DNA from: a virus
DNA: 22,346 nucleotides
Strand: one strand, 5' to 3'
Virus record (IMG/VR): IMGVR_UViG_3300042352_000165
Span: 1 to 22,346 of that record
The notes under the pieces were generated by a model. The model was not told the origin of the DNA, ran no database searches, and was given only the letters and a program-made list of their open reading frames with translations. Positions within the stretch are counted from its first letter, which is position 1, and each line of letters opens with the position of its first letter. The position numbers were made by a program, and so were the translations under genes. Below are positions 14,410-20,767 of the stretch, piece after piece.

Positions 14410-14976
14410 TTACTGGATAAAATCTCTATATTTAGAATCTTTTATTTGTTCAACGACAGTTTTTTCTACGGCATCTATATGGGCTCCAGAAGCTAATCTA
14501 GCTAGTGCGTAGGCGTCTGCGGCATTGTCATCGTTGAACTCAACGCCCCATCGCTTGTAAATCTGTAGGAGCATTTCCTGTTTCTTAGCCGTACCTTTAC
14601 CTGATGCGTACTTCTTTAAGGTCATCGGGGGAATTTGTAGGGGGATAATACTTTTATCCCAGAGGGCCAGCTTTACTGTGGCGGATAGTTCGCCCAGCGC
14701 AAGGGCAGAGTGAGAGGCTAGAACAGTACCTTCCATGGCAACATCTTTAACCGTCCAGCCTTCTACGTAGAATATCGCCCACTGGTCTTGAAGCCAATTC
14801 TGGATATCTGCTAGGCGTTGTACGCCTCTAAACTCAGATTTGTAAACCCAAGTCTTGTGTTCTTTAGGGAATTCGACGGAGACCACGGACAGAGCAAACC
14901 CCGTTAATGACTGGTCAATACCTATGGCGACTTCTTGGCTGCCTGACAGGCCTCCGTCGAATTCCTTGATACTCAT
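14410..14976 (-). CDS. RuvC-like Holliday junction resolvase
   Basis: A 188-residue RNase-H-fold protein. AIGIDQSLTGFAL gives the first catalytic Asp (D21), DVAMEGTV the Glu (E82), and NDDNAADAYALARLA the final acidic pair (D150 and D154, with N151 where bacterial RuvC has its first Asp of D-x2-D). PPMTLKKYASGKGTAKKQEM at 116-135 is the Lys-rich DNA-contact segment typical of RuvC and phage relatives. It should resolve branched DNA made during replication and recombination. It overlaps the upstream gene by four bases (ATGA). There is a moderate AGAAG 7 nt before the start. Confidence 0.88.
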   Translation of the reverse strand: MSIKEFDGGLSGSQEVAIGIDQSLTGFALSVVSVEFPKEHKTWVYKSEFRGVQRLADIQNWLQDQWAIFYVEGWTVKDVAMEGTVLASHSALALGELSATVKLALWDKSIIPLQIPPMTLKKYASGKGTAKKQEMLLQIYKRWGVEFNDDNAADAYALARLASGAHIDAVEKTVVEQIKDSKYRDFIQ

Positions 14977-15524
14977 TGTACGACTTCTCTTATCGGCAGT
15001 GTGCTCATGTCATTTAATTCTGCCGCTGGAGCAGCAAAATTTCCACGACCGTAAGGCATCGCGTATTTACTTTGTGCAATTTCATACCCATACATCCAAC
15101 CAATAGCTCTAAACGCTGGGGTTGCATAACCATCAGATGCTGACCTACGGCTTTTCTCTTCTGGTCCTCCTACGATTAAAATGTAAACTTCCTCAAGGTC
15201 GTCTACACCTTCCTTAAAACGTAGGCTGTACTTAGGGTACCCTGGTATATTTTTAGTAAAGGAATACCTAATTTCGTAACCTGGGATATCCAGCACTTCT
15301 TTAAAAGTGTTGGCATGAGGCTCAAACTCGTCCATGCCCATCATACGTGCTGCTGCAATTTCAGAGGCGGCACAAATCATGTGCTGCCAAGTTTCCCAAA
15401 TATCGCCTTCGCTGTAGTTGCGGTTACGCTCTGGTTGCCCAAGCATAGGAAGCTGTCGCTCCCAGCCTACCTTAGCTGCAAGCGCCTCTTCTTGAGGGGT
15501 TAGACTGTAGACCCATTTCTTCAT
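14973..15524 (-). CDS. PD-(D/E)XK-like phage protein
   Basis: A 183-residue protein resembling a widespread family of phage proteins with an endonuclease-like core. A helix with CAASEIAAAR (E55), then NTFK, a strand pair DIPGYEIRYS (D79, E84, R86), the strand VYILIVGG, a later AIGWMYGYEIAQSKY segment and a C-terminal FAAPAAELND. Read as a nuclease core, the ExK lysine is replaced by arginine (R86), so the active-site assignment is uncertain. Strong AGGAG 7 nt upstream. It overlaps both neighbours by four bases, within the replication-recombination operon. Confidence 0.55.
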   Translation of the reverse strand: MKKWVYSLTPQEEALAAKVGWERQLPMLGQPERNRNYSEGDIWETWQHMICAASEIAAARMMGMDEFEPHANTFKEVLDIPGYEIRYSFTKNIPGYPKYSLRFKEGVDDLEEVYILIVGGPEEKSRRSASDGYATPAFRAIGWMYGYEIAQSKYAMPYGRGNFAAPAAELNDMSTLPIREVVQ

Positions 15525-15766
15525 TCATTTACTCCTAGAACATCTGCAAACTTTTCGATTTCCATACGAGTATAGATGTAGTTCGCTGCTTTGGCAAACT
15601 CTTCTGGCTCTACGTAGTACCTAACTACATACCCAAGAAGTCTACCCATTCCTTCGACTTTATTGAGGCCTATTTTATCGAGTTTATTTACAAACTCTAG
15701 AAACTCATCGTCTTTTACTTTAAAGTTGTGTTTAATCTCATCTGGAAGGCTTTCTCTGCTGTCCAT
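15521..15766 (-). CDS. hypothetical protein (81 aa)
   Basis: An acidic, helical protein (DDEFLEFVNKLDKIGL, then GRLLGYVVRYYVEPEEF and ANYIYTRMEIEKF). No recognised family. AAGGAG lies 7 nt before the ATG, overlapping the end of the 37-residue membrane peptide. The stop overlaps the next ATG (ATGA at 15521-15524). Confidence 0.72.
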   Translation of the reverse strand: MDSRESLPDEIKHNFKVKDDEFLEFVNKLDKIGLNKVEGMGRLLGYVVRYYVEPEEFAKAANYIYTRMEIEKFADVLGVNE

Positions 15767-15777
15767 TGCTTCTCCTT

Positions 15778-15891
15778 TTAGTCGGTGCCGTAGTCATCAC
15801 AGTCATGGCTGGCTAGACGGTTAATTGTTGCTCCTGCCCAAACTAGAGCCCAGACTAGGGAAGTAATTATAGCTGTAATAAAAATTTCCAT
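15778..15891 (-). CDS. small single-pass membrane protein (37 aa)
   Basis: A short frame with AAGGAGG almost directly upstream and an ATG (15891) sharing one base with the stop of the 29-residue gene (TAATG). Residues 2-23 form one hydrophobic segment (IFITAIITSLVWALVWAGAT), followed by a polar His/Asp-rich tail (SHDCDDYGTD). It probably inserts in the membrane once. It lies in the replication operon, not near any recognised lysis gene, so a holin role is not indicated. Confidence 0.72.
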   Translation of the reverse strand: MEIFITAIITSLVWALVWAGATINRLASHDCDDYGTD

Positions 15892-15980
15892 TAGTCCTCC
15901 TTTTTGGTTCCGTATAGTTTGTCAAAGTAGTCAAACTCACGGAGCATGGTTTCCATGTCGCGGATTTCATCTTCTGTCAT
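15891..15980 (-). CDS. acidic small protein (29 aa)
   Basis: A short frame with AGGAG 7 nt upstream of ATG 15980. The ATG overlaps the stop of the 72-residue gene (ATGA at 15977-15980), and its own stop overlaps the next ATG (TAATG). The product is acidic and helical (TEDEIRDMETMLREFDYFDKLYG). Start-stop overlap on both sides and a strong ribosome-binding site support a real gene. It may be a small inhibitor or adaptor; the function is unknown. Confidence 0.68.
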   Translation of the reverse strand: MTEDEIRDMETMLREFDYFDKLYGTKKED

Positions 15981-16195
15981 TTGTGTTCTCCTTTGTTTGC
16001 AAGTGTGTCTGGTTTTTTGCGTAAAACAACGTGTAACTCATGATTAAAAGCAATCATAGCAAACCCGCAGTGGGCAGTTTTTTTAATAAAAGGACTAAGG
16101 TGACTGTACATTTTGAGAATACGAATCTTCTTCCACCAAATAGGGTCATTAAGGTAGCCTGGATTACGGTAGCCAAAAATTAACTCGTAAATCAC
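15977..16195 (-). CDS. hypothetical protein (72 aa)
   Basis: A basic, aromatic protein. The GTG start at 16195 has AGGAG 7 nt upstream and overlaps the preceding stop (GTGA). It contains PIWWKKIRILKMYSHLSPF, then a hydrophobic stretch (CGFAMIAFNHELHVVLRKK) that looks like paired strands rather than a membrane helix. No family was recognised. Confidence 0.7.
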   Translation of the reverse strand: MIYELIFGYRNPGYLNDPIWWKKIRILKMYSHLSPFIKKTAHCGFAMIAFNHELHVVLRKKPDTLANKGEHK

Positions 16196-16440
16196 TTGTC
16201 TTCTCCTTTAATAAGCTTTACAGCAAAATACCAACCAGCCATTGCTTCGTCAGGCAATGCCCGTGTATCAGCGTGAATGAGTTCGCTTAGAATACGCTCA
16301 CGTTCTTCTGTTGCCCCACGGTTATAGGCCTTAGTTACCTTATCGATAGGCTTTGTCTCACAACACTTGCAAGAACCGTCAAAGCCCCCAAATCCATGGG
16401 GGTTTGACTCACTAAATATTTGCTCAAATGATTTACTCAC
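16192..16440 (-). CDS. hypothetical protein (82 aa)
   Basis: The frame is open to 16545, but this would overlap the DUF1599 gene heavily. The GTG at 16440 has GAGGA 8 nt upstream and overlaps the previous stop by only 8 nt, so it is preferred. The product has a SCKCCE cluster (C24, C26, C27), a charged helix (TEERERILSELIHAD) and an AMAGWYFAVKLIKG C-terminus. No family was recognised. Confidence 0.7.
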   Translation of the reverse strand: MSKSFEQIFSESNPHGFGGFDGSCKCCETKPIDKVTKAYNRGATEERERILSELIHADTRALPDEAMAGWYFAVKLIKGEDK

Positions 16441-16837
16441 TAGGCCATTCCTCATCAAGAACGAGCATTGCAATAATTGCATAGTTAGCCATGTCCAGGA
16501 ATGAGTCCTTAAGGCTTTCATGTTCTGGTTTTGCGCCAGTATCAATCAAGTGGTTGATGCGTGCCAACTTATCGTGCATACGCACACGCAGGCCGTTAAG
16601 AGGCCCACCTGGGCTCTGCGAGATGTTCTTTGGTCCGTAATCCTTTTGCTTACTTAGCAGGACGCTTTTAGCATGCTGAAACTTCTGCTGAACAGACTCA
16701 TCAAAGGTGCTGGTTGCGCCTCTTCGAATCATGTCCTTTACAGAGTCTGGCAAGTCCTTAATTTCTCCCAGCTCAGTGTTCCCTGGATTAAAGCCCAGCT
16801 CTTCTAGCTCTGTGTAGATTTCTTTCATACGTCCCAT
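16433..16837 (-). CDS. DUF1599 / nucleotide-modification-associated domain 1 protein
   Basis: A 134-residue protein. The C-terminal two-thirds fit DUF1599 (Nmad1): LLSKQKDYGPKNIS, then GPLNGLRVRMHDKLARINHLID, then ESLKDSFLDMANYAIIAMLVL, which have the conserved KxxDYG, RxxDKxxR and DxxNYAI elements. The domain has been linked by others, from gene context, to phage nucleotide or DNA-modification pathways; its biochemical activity is not established as far as I know. AAAGGA precedes the ATG, which overlaps the upstream stop. Residues 1-60 form a helical extension. Confidence 0.8.
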   Translation of the reverse strand: MGRMKEIYTELEELGFNPGNTELGEIKDLPDSVKDMIRRGATSTFDESVQQKFQHAKSVLLSKQKDYGPKNISQSPGGPLNGLRVRMHDKLARINHLIDTGAKPEHESLKDSFLDMANYAIIAMLVLDEEWPSE

Positions 16838-17280
16838 TAGTATTCCTTTCTATTTAATGAGCGCCTTGTTATTTCACGACTTACCAAAGACAAATCGCGT
16901 TCATGATTGTTAAGCAGCATTTCTACTAGCTTACGATAAGCGTACTTCTCTTCGTACTCGTTGTCAAGGTCGATGACGTCTTGATTAACTGCAATTTCTG
17001 CTTTTACAGTAGTCACTCTTTCGCCCTTAACTTGAGAGCCCATCCTACTTACAAGAAGCCTATTTTCTAGCAGGTCTTTCTTGCGTAGGGCGGCTCTCTC
17101 GTCAAGTTGCGCGAGGGTGAGCTGCGAAGCAATGTAGTCTGTCCAAGAGGTTAGCTTTGTGAACATTTCCCCAAGGTCTTCGGAGCTAAGGATGGTAATG
17201 TCTGACGGCAACCTTACCTGCTCGTACTCGGGCTTCTGAAACGTCAGACCCCATCCTTCAATCTTTTGTAATACAGACAT
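16837..17280 (-). CDS. coiled-coil protein, possible recombination mediator
   Basis: A 147-residue, strongly helical, charged protein (LTLAQLDERAALRKKDLLENRLLV; YEEKYAYRKLVEMLLNNHERDLSLVSREITRR). The length and a C-terminal helix ending in an SREITRR basic patch recall UvsY-type mediators that load UvsX/RecA recombinase on single-stranded DNA, and a RecA homologue is encoded 1.5 kb upstream in the same operon. This resemblance is by eye and weak. A plain coiled-coil replication protein is equally possible. AAGGAGG lies 4 nt before the ATG; the gene overlaps both neighbours by one base. Confidence 0.4.
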   Translation of the reverse strand: MSVLQKIEGWGLTFQKPEYEQVRLPSDITILSSEDLGEMFTKLTSWTDYIASQLTLAQLDERAALRKKDLLENRLLVSRMGSQVKGERVTTVKAEIAVNQDVIDLDNEYEEKYAYRKLVEMLLNNHERDLSLVSREITRRSLNRKEY

Positions 17281-18125
17281 TAGTCCTCCTTATATGGTTC
17301 GCAGTACTTGCAAGTTCCTCCAGGGTTGTTGTTACACTCTGGAGCCACTCCGCTTTCGACTGCTTTAACAATAAACTCAGCCTTATCAAACACGTGGCGG
17401 ACAAGCTCATAGTCTGCCTTTACTGCAAACTCCTTATATGACTGGTCAGCCTTTAGTTCATACAGGAACACAATCTCGTCAACGTTGTGTCCCATACGCT
17501 TCATTAGCTCGAGGTAAACCTGACCCTGCATGATGTGAGAGCTGAAAGGACGATTGACATTCTTCCATGCTTTCATAAAGTCGCCATCTGCATTCTGCAT
17601 AAGCTCTGGGGCCGAGGAACGGATAGTTCCTGGACCAATCGACTTAATCTCAATCAGACAGTCGTTTCCAATGCCTTTAATCCAGCCATCGGTGTGTCCT
17701 TTAATACGTAGAGCGTCATCGTACAAGGTGACCTCGTTGTACTCCATCTTAGACTGGTTACACTGAGGGCACATTACTGGGCCGATGTCAAACAAAGAAA
17801 ACTTACAACCAACACAAGTGAAACGGCCGTACAGTACGCCCATCTCCTGGAACCAGTTCTGCCACTTAGCGTGGATGGCGTGGCCCTCGTCAAAAATGCT
17901 CTGCAACTTAAGGTTAGGGCGTTCAGCTTTCTTAGTGTGACCACTCATAAGGAACCACGACTCACGCTTACAGAAATCCTTCTTAATGATTTCCGATGGG
18001 TGTAGCACAACCGTGCTGCGGTCTCCCAAAGGTCTCTTCAAAAGATGGCGTTCGATATCGCCCAACAAGCGTGCTGGCTTTGTCTTAGCGTCTAGAAACT
18101 TTTTCAAATCACTTTTTACTGGCAT
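17280..18125 (-). CDS. Cas4/RecB-like Fe-S PD-(D/E)XK exonuclease with zinc insert
   Basis: A 281-residue nuclease. Core: EGHAIH (E80, H82), KGHTDGWI (H144, D146), LIEIKS (E159, K161) and QGQVY (Q200 to Y204, the QxxxY motif), the order of RecB-family exonucleases. Four cysteines flank the core: C52 in the N-terminal region and C264, C272, C275 at the end, as in Cas4 and AddB, where they hold a 4Fe-4S cluster. Between the first motifs is an inserted zinc ribbon (C104-x2-C107, C119-x2-C122). It probably processes DNA ends for RecA-dependent recombination. No CRISPR array or other cas genes are present. AAGGAG precedes the ATG, which overlaps the WhiB stop. Confidence 0.88.
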   Translation of the reverse strand: MPVKSDLKKFLDAKTKPARLLGDIERHLLKRPLGDRSTVVLHPSEIIKKDFCKRESWFLMSGHTKKAERPNLKLQSIFDEGHAIHAKWQNWFQEMGVLYGRFTCVGCKFSLFDIGPVMCPQCNQSKMEYNEVTLYDDALRIKGHTDGWIKGIGNDCLIEIKSIGPGTIRSSAPELMQNADGDFMKAWKNVNRPFSSHIMQGQVYLELMKRMGHNVDEIVFLYELKADQSYKEFAVKADYELVRHVFDKAEFIVKAVESGVAPECNNNPGGTCKYCEPYKED

Positions 18126-18454
18126 TAGTTCTCCTTTTTGTCTAGTTGAAAAATGTAATCCTTCAACGTCATAGTATTACGATACTGCCTTTGCCACTTT
18201 CGCACAAGTGCGTTGCGCTCTCTGTGGGACAGTCCTCCCCAAATACCGTGCTGCTCGTCTGAGTCTATAGCTTCCCACAGACATTCAGTTCGCACTGGAC
18301 AAGGGGTTTTTCCGTTAGGGCCAAAGCAGTAAGCCTTAGCCAAGTCGGCTGTCTTTTTATATAGGGCTTTATCTCTTGGTGGGTAAAAGATTTCTGGTTC
18401 TGGCTCAACCAGGTCTTTACACCTGGCCTCCGCCCTCCAGTTCCTACTGAGCAT
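18125..18454 (-). CDS. WhiB-family regulator with widened cysteine spacing
   Basis: A 109-residue WhiB-like protein in the replication operon. Cysteines are C12, C43, C52 and C58, followed by GIWGGLSHRER. The central pair is C43-x8-C52 instead of the usual C-x2-C, through an inserted FGPNGKTP loop; the downstream CPVRTEC is normal. All four ligands remain, so the cluster is probably retained. The tail (RKWQRQY...) is longer and more basic than in the 278-505 protein. GGAG lies 7 nt before the ATG, which overlaps the upstream gene by 11 nt. It may tune host or phage transcription in step with replication. Confidence 0.9.
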   Translation of the reverse strand: MLSRNWRAEARCKDLVEPEPEIFYPPRDKALYKKTADLAKAYCFGPNGKTPCPVRTECLWEAIDSDEQHGIWGGLSHRERNALVRKWQRQYRNTMTLKDYIFQLDKKEN

Positions 18455-18761
18455 TCAACTTCTCCCATAGTTCCAAGAAATCTGTCTCCAAAAGAATAAC
18501 GTAGTCTTCACCGTCAAGATGGATGCCAAACACAGGTAGGCGACCATCCATAATTGCTTCAGTAGTTATCTTTTGAAGTTCAGCAGCCGAAATGGTTTTG
18601 GTTTTCTTTCCTGTCCATTTGTGCTCAATGAGAAGGGTGTCGTTCCTGACATCTCCTTTTCGACTCCAGAACGCACCGCTGGCTGCGGTGGTCTGGCCTC
18701 CGATGGCTTTTGCGATTCGTTTTTCATGCTTTTGGCTTTGTTTCTGTCCTTCACTCTTCAC
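18444..18761 (-). CDS. PD-(D/E)XK endonuclease, Holliday-junction-resolvase-like
   Basis: A 105-residue protein. KHEKRIAKAIGGQ (E13) plus SGAFWSRKGDVRND (D37) and LLIEHKW (E46, K48) give the complete E-D-ExK active site in the arrangement of archaeal-type Hjc/VRR-NUC-like resolvases. The C-terminal strand region (PVFGIHLDGEDYVILL) completes the fold. The start is GTG at 18761 with AGGAG 6 nt upstream, overlapping the recA-like stop by 11 nt. Its neighbour genes support a role in cutting branched DNA. A structure-specific or nicking nuclease is an alternative. Confidence 0.75.
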   Translation of the reverse strand: MKSEGQKQSQKHEKRIAKAIGGQTTAASGAFWSRKGDVRNDTLLIEHKWTGKKTKTISAAELQKITTEAIMDGRLPVFGIHLDGEDYVILLETDFLELWEKLNAQ

Positions 18762-19800
18762 TCTTAGCTCCTACAAATGAGTCTGGTGTAGACAGAATTA
18801 GGTTGTCTAGTTCTGCCTTAAAGTCCACCTCTTCACGTAGGGAGTTAACAAGAGCTTCTTGACCCTGCCACTTACGCTCGCCGTAGTAAATCCAACCACC
18901 GCGACGGTCTACAATCTGCTTAACAATTGCCAGGGCGGCAGTTTCTTTAGCGGTATCGTAGTCTCCAGCTTCATAAATGCTAAAAGGAGAGAAGTAAAAA
19001 TCAATGTATGCCACACGTTGAGGTGGGGCAGTCTTGTTTTTAATAGTGCGGATTTTAATGCGCTGGCCAACACGAGTTTTATTAGTTCCAGAACCCGCCT
19101 CAATCCACTCATCTCGACGAACTTCGCATCGAGTAAAGTAAGCGTAGTCTTTTCCTACACCACCAGGAGTCGTACGAGGGTCTCCGTGCATGACGCCAAT
19201 CTTCATGCGCCACTGGTTGATGATTAGTCCCAGAATGGGGCGCTCATCTTCAAGAAGGCTACGCTTCATCGCCTGACCAGCTACACGAAAGAACTTGTTA
19301 GTTAGAAGGGCTCCACGACCAACAGTCATTTCGTCCATGTTCTTCTCGGCTTCTGGCCCTGGGATTAGGGCAGGAAGAGAGTCAATAACGATAGCGTCAA
19401 TTGATTTTGATTCAGCAAAAGCAATAACCGTGTCATACGCTTCCTCCATAATGTTGGTTTCTACTACAATTACTCTACTAGTGTCCACGCCACACATCTC
19501 AGCGTACTCTGGTACCCACTGCTCTGCGGCAACCCAGACAGTTGTGTGGTCTGGGTTTACCGCTTGATTCGCCGCGATAGTCTTGAGAGCGATTGCCGTT
19601 TTGCCGTGCGAAGGCTCACCGATGAGTTCGTTCCACTGGTTAGCAGGAAACCCGCCACCAAGTACATAGTCAAAAGTAGTAGAACCAGTAGTAATGTGAT
19701 TAATAAGGTCGCCACGGATGTCTCCTCCAATTACTACGGTGTTTTCTCCAAAGCGCTTGTTAATCTGCGCCATAATTTTCTTGGCTTCAGCATTAATCAC
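18751..19800 (-). CDS. RecA/UvsX-type recombinase
   Basis: A 349-residue strand-exchange ATPase. Numbered from the chosen start, Walker A (GEPSHGKT) is at 61-68, the glutamate that couples ATP hydrolysis at 93 (AAEQW), and Walker B (IVIDS) at 137-141. The TTPGG motif, the RVGQRIKIRTIKNKTAPP segment and a WIYYGERKWQGQEA C-terminus match bacterial RecA. The frame is open to 19857, but GTG 19800 has GGAG 7 nt upstream and overlaps the previous stop by 8 nt, so it is preferred; ATG 19773 is the alternative. It should drive recombination-dependent replication with the nucleases downstream. Confidence 0.92.
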   Translation of the reverse strand: MINAEAKKIMAQINKRFGENTVVIGGDIRGDLINHITTGSTTFDYVLGGGFPANQWNELIGEPSHGKTAIALKTIAANQAVNPDHTTVWVAAEQWVPEYAEMCGVDTSRVIVVETNIMEEAYDTVIAFAESKSIDAIVIDSLPALIPGPEAEKNMDEMTVGRGALLTNKFFRVAGQAMKRSLLEDERPILGLIINQWRMKIGVMHGDPRTTPGGVGKDYAYFTRCEVRRDEWIEAGSGTNKTRVGQRIKIRTIKNKTAPPQRVAYIDFYFSPFSIYEAGDYDTAKETAALAIVKQIVDRRGGWIYYGERKWQGQEALVNSLREEVDFKAELDNLILSTPDSFVGAKSEE

Positions 19801-19984
19801 GCGCAGTCTCCAAAAGGTCGTATAGAGAAACCCACTGGTGGTTGCCTGTTGGGTCAAACTTCCAGAAACCTACAATGTCATTACGGCTTTCAAGGATGCC
19901 GTTTTCTACGAGGATTTGCGCAACTTTTGTACGCATGTCCAACCAGGTCTGTTCCTGGACTAGTGTTACTTGTGACTCATTCAT
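19793..19984 (-). CDS. hypothetical protein (63 aa)
   Basis: Unrecognised. A helical N-terminus (LVQEQTWLDMRTKVAQILV) is followed by a strand-like FWKFDPTGNHQWVSLYDLL segment. AGGAG lies 6 nt before the ATG, 1 nt after the stop of the preceding gene. Its stop lies inside the start of the recombinase, implying coupling between the two. Confidence 0.72.
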   Translation of the reverse strand: MNESQVTLVQEQTWLDMRTKVAQILVENGILESRNDIVGFWKFDPTGNHQWVSLYDLLETARD

Positions 19985-19985
19985 A

Positions 19986-20366
19986 TTATTCTCCTATTCG
20001 TCCCACAATACCTTGTGGGTTCCAGTTGTTTTGTGTGTCGTTACCTTTGGCCTGTTTAGCGGAGCCCTCTACGTGTGCTCCTGTTAGTGTTCCGTATCTA
20101 CTACCCGATTGAGAAATGGGGTAGCCACAATCGTAGCATCGCGGGGCGGCGTTTGCAACTGCCATGTAATTGACCGACCCGCACTCAGGACACGTAGCAG
20201 TCTGTTTAGATGACTGCGCACGCTCCGTCGTCTGTGGTTGAAAGGAAGGCATCGGTGCCATCGGCTGTTGAGAAGGTGGCATCGGCGGAATGTTTGAAGG
20301 ACGCCCTACTTGTGGGGCTGGAGCTTGTTGGGCTAGCTTACTTGCCCACCAGTCTGCATTGCTCAT
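19986..20366 (-). CDS. zinc-ribbon protein with Pro/Gln-rich N-terminus
   Basis: A 126-residue protein. Residues 14-50 are Pro/Gln/Met-rich and disordered; a zinc ribbon follows (C59-x2-C62 in ATCPECGS and C77-x2-C80 in RCYDCGYP). The C-terminus is polar. Similar zinc-ribbon proteins occur beside replication genes in phages, where they may bind single-stranded DNA or proteins. The ATG overlaps the preceding stop (ATGA) with AAGGA 7 nt upstream. Confidence 0.7.
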   Translation of the reverse strand: MSNADWWASKLAQQAPAPQVGRPSNIPPMPPSQQPMAPMPSFQPQTTERAQSSKQTATCPECGSVNYMAVANAAPRCYDCGYPISQSGSRYGTLTGAHVEGSAKQAKGNDTQNNWNPQGIVGRIGE

Positions 20367-20767
20367 TTATACTTCCTTGGGATTTCAAGTAGACCCATGT
20401 CTACTAGTTGTGCTATTGCGCCAATCAAAGTTGAAAAAGAAGAGCTCTCCATAAGGCGTCGTCCTTCTCTCCAAATTTCTGGCGGTACATCGGTAAGGTT
20501 TTCAGTAGTAGAAGTTTTTTGTGACTCCACAGTTCCTTCTGCCATCAACCTAGAAAAAGCATACAACAAAGGGACTGTATAAGCAATTCGCTCAAGCCTC
20601 TTTTCGCTTTCTTCTTCCTCTCGTTCCTGCAATTCCTCGCTAATGTTTGTGCAGCCAAGGATTACACTAATTTCGTGTGGGTTGGGTACTTGTGCATCCA
20701 GTACAAACCCACGTATCCTAGAGGTTATCTCTGTAATAGAAAGCTCTGGCATTTTCTTTTTACGCAT
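20363..20767 (-). CDS. hypothetical helical protein (134 aa)
   Basis: The frame opens at GTG 20785, but ATG 20767 overlaps the polymerase stop as TAATG and is preferred; neither has a strong ribosome-binding site. The product starts with a basic patch (MRKKK), then helices (SITEITSRIRGFVLDA) and an acidic coiled-coil-like run (ISEELQEREEEESEKRLERIA). The pattern is compatible with a small DNA-binding or replication accessory protein, but no family was recognised. Confidence 0.68.
   Translation of the reverse strand: MRKKKMPELSITEITSRIRGFVLDAQVPNPHEISVILGCTNISEELQEREEEESEKRLERIAYTVPLLYAFSRLMAEGTVESQKTSTTENLTDVPPEIWREGRRLMESSSFSTLIGAIAQLVDMGLLEIPRKYK

Noticed and set aside
15778-15891. Holin
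   Set aside because: It has one membrane segment and a tiny tail, but no endolysin or other lysis gene was recognised nearby; it sits among replication genes.
16441-16545. Longer version of the 82-aa gene (117 aa from 16545)
   Set aside because: It would overlap the DUF1599 gene by over 100 nt in another frame; the GTG at 16440 has a good ribosome-binding site.
17280-18125. Part of a CRISPR-Cas system because of the Cas4-like nuclease
   Set aside because: No repeat array and no cas1, cas2 or effector genes were seen; Cas4-like exonucleases are common in phage recombination modules.
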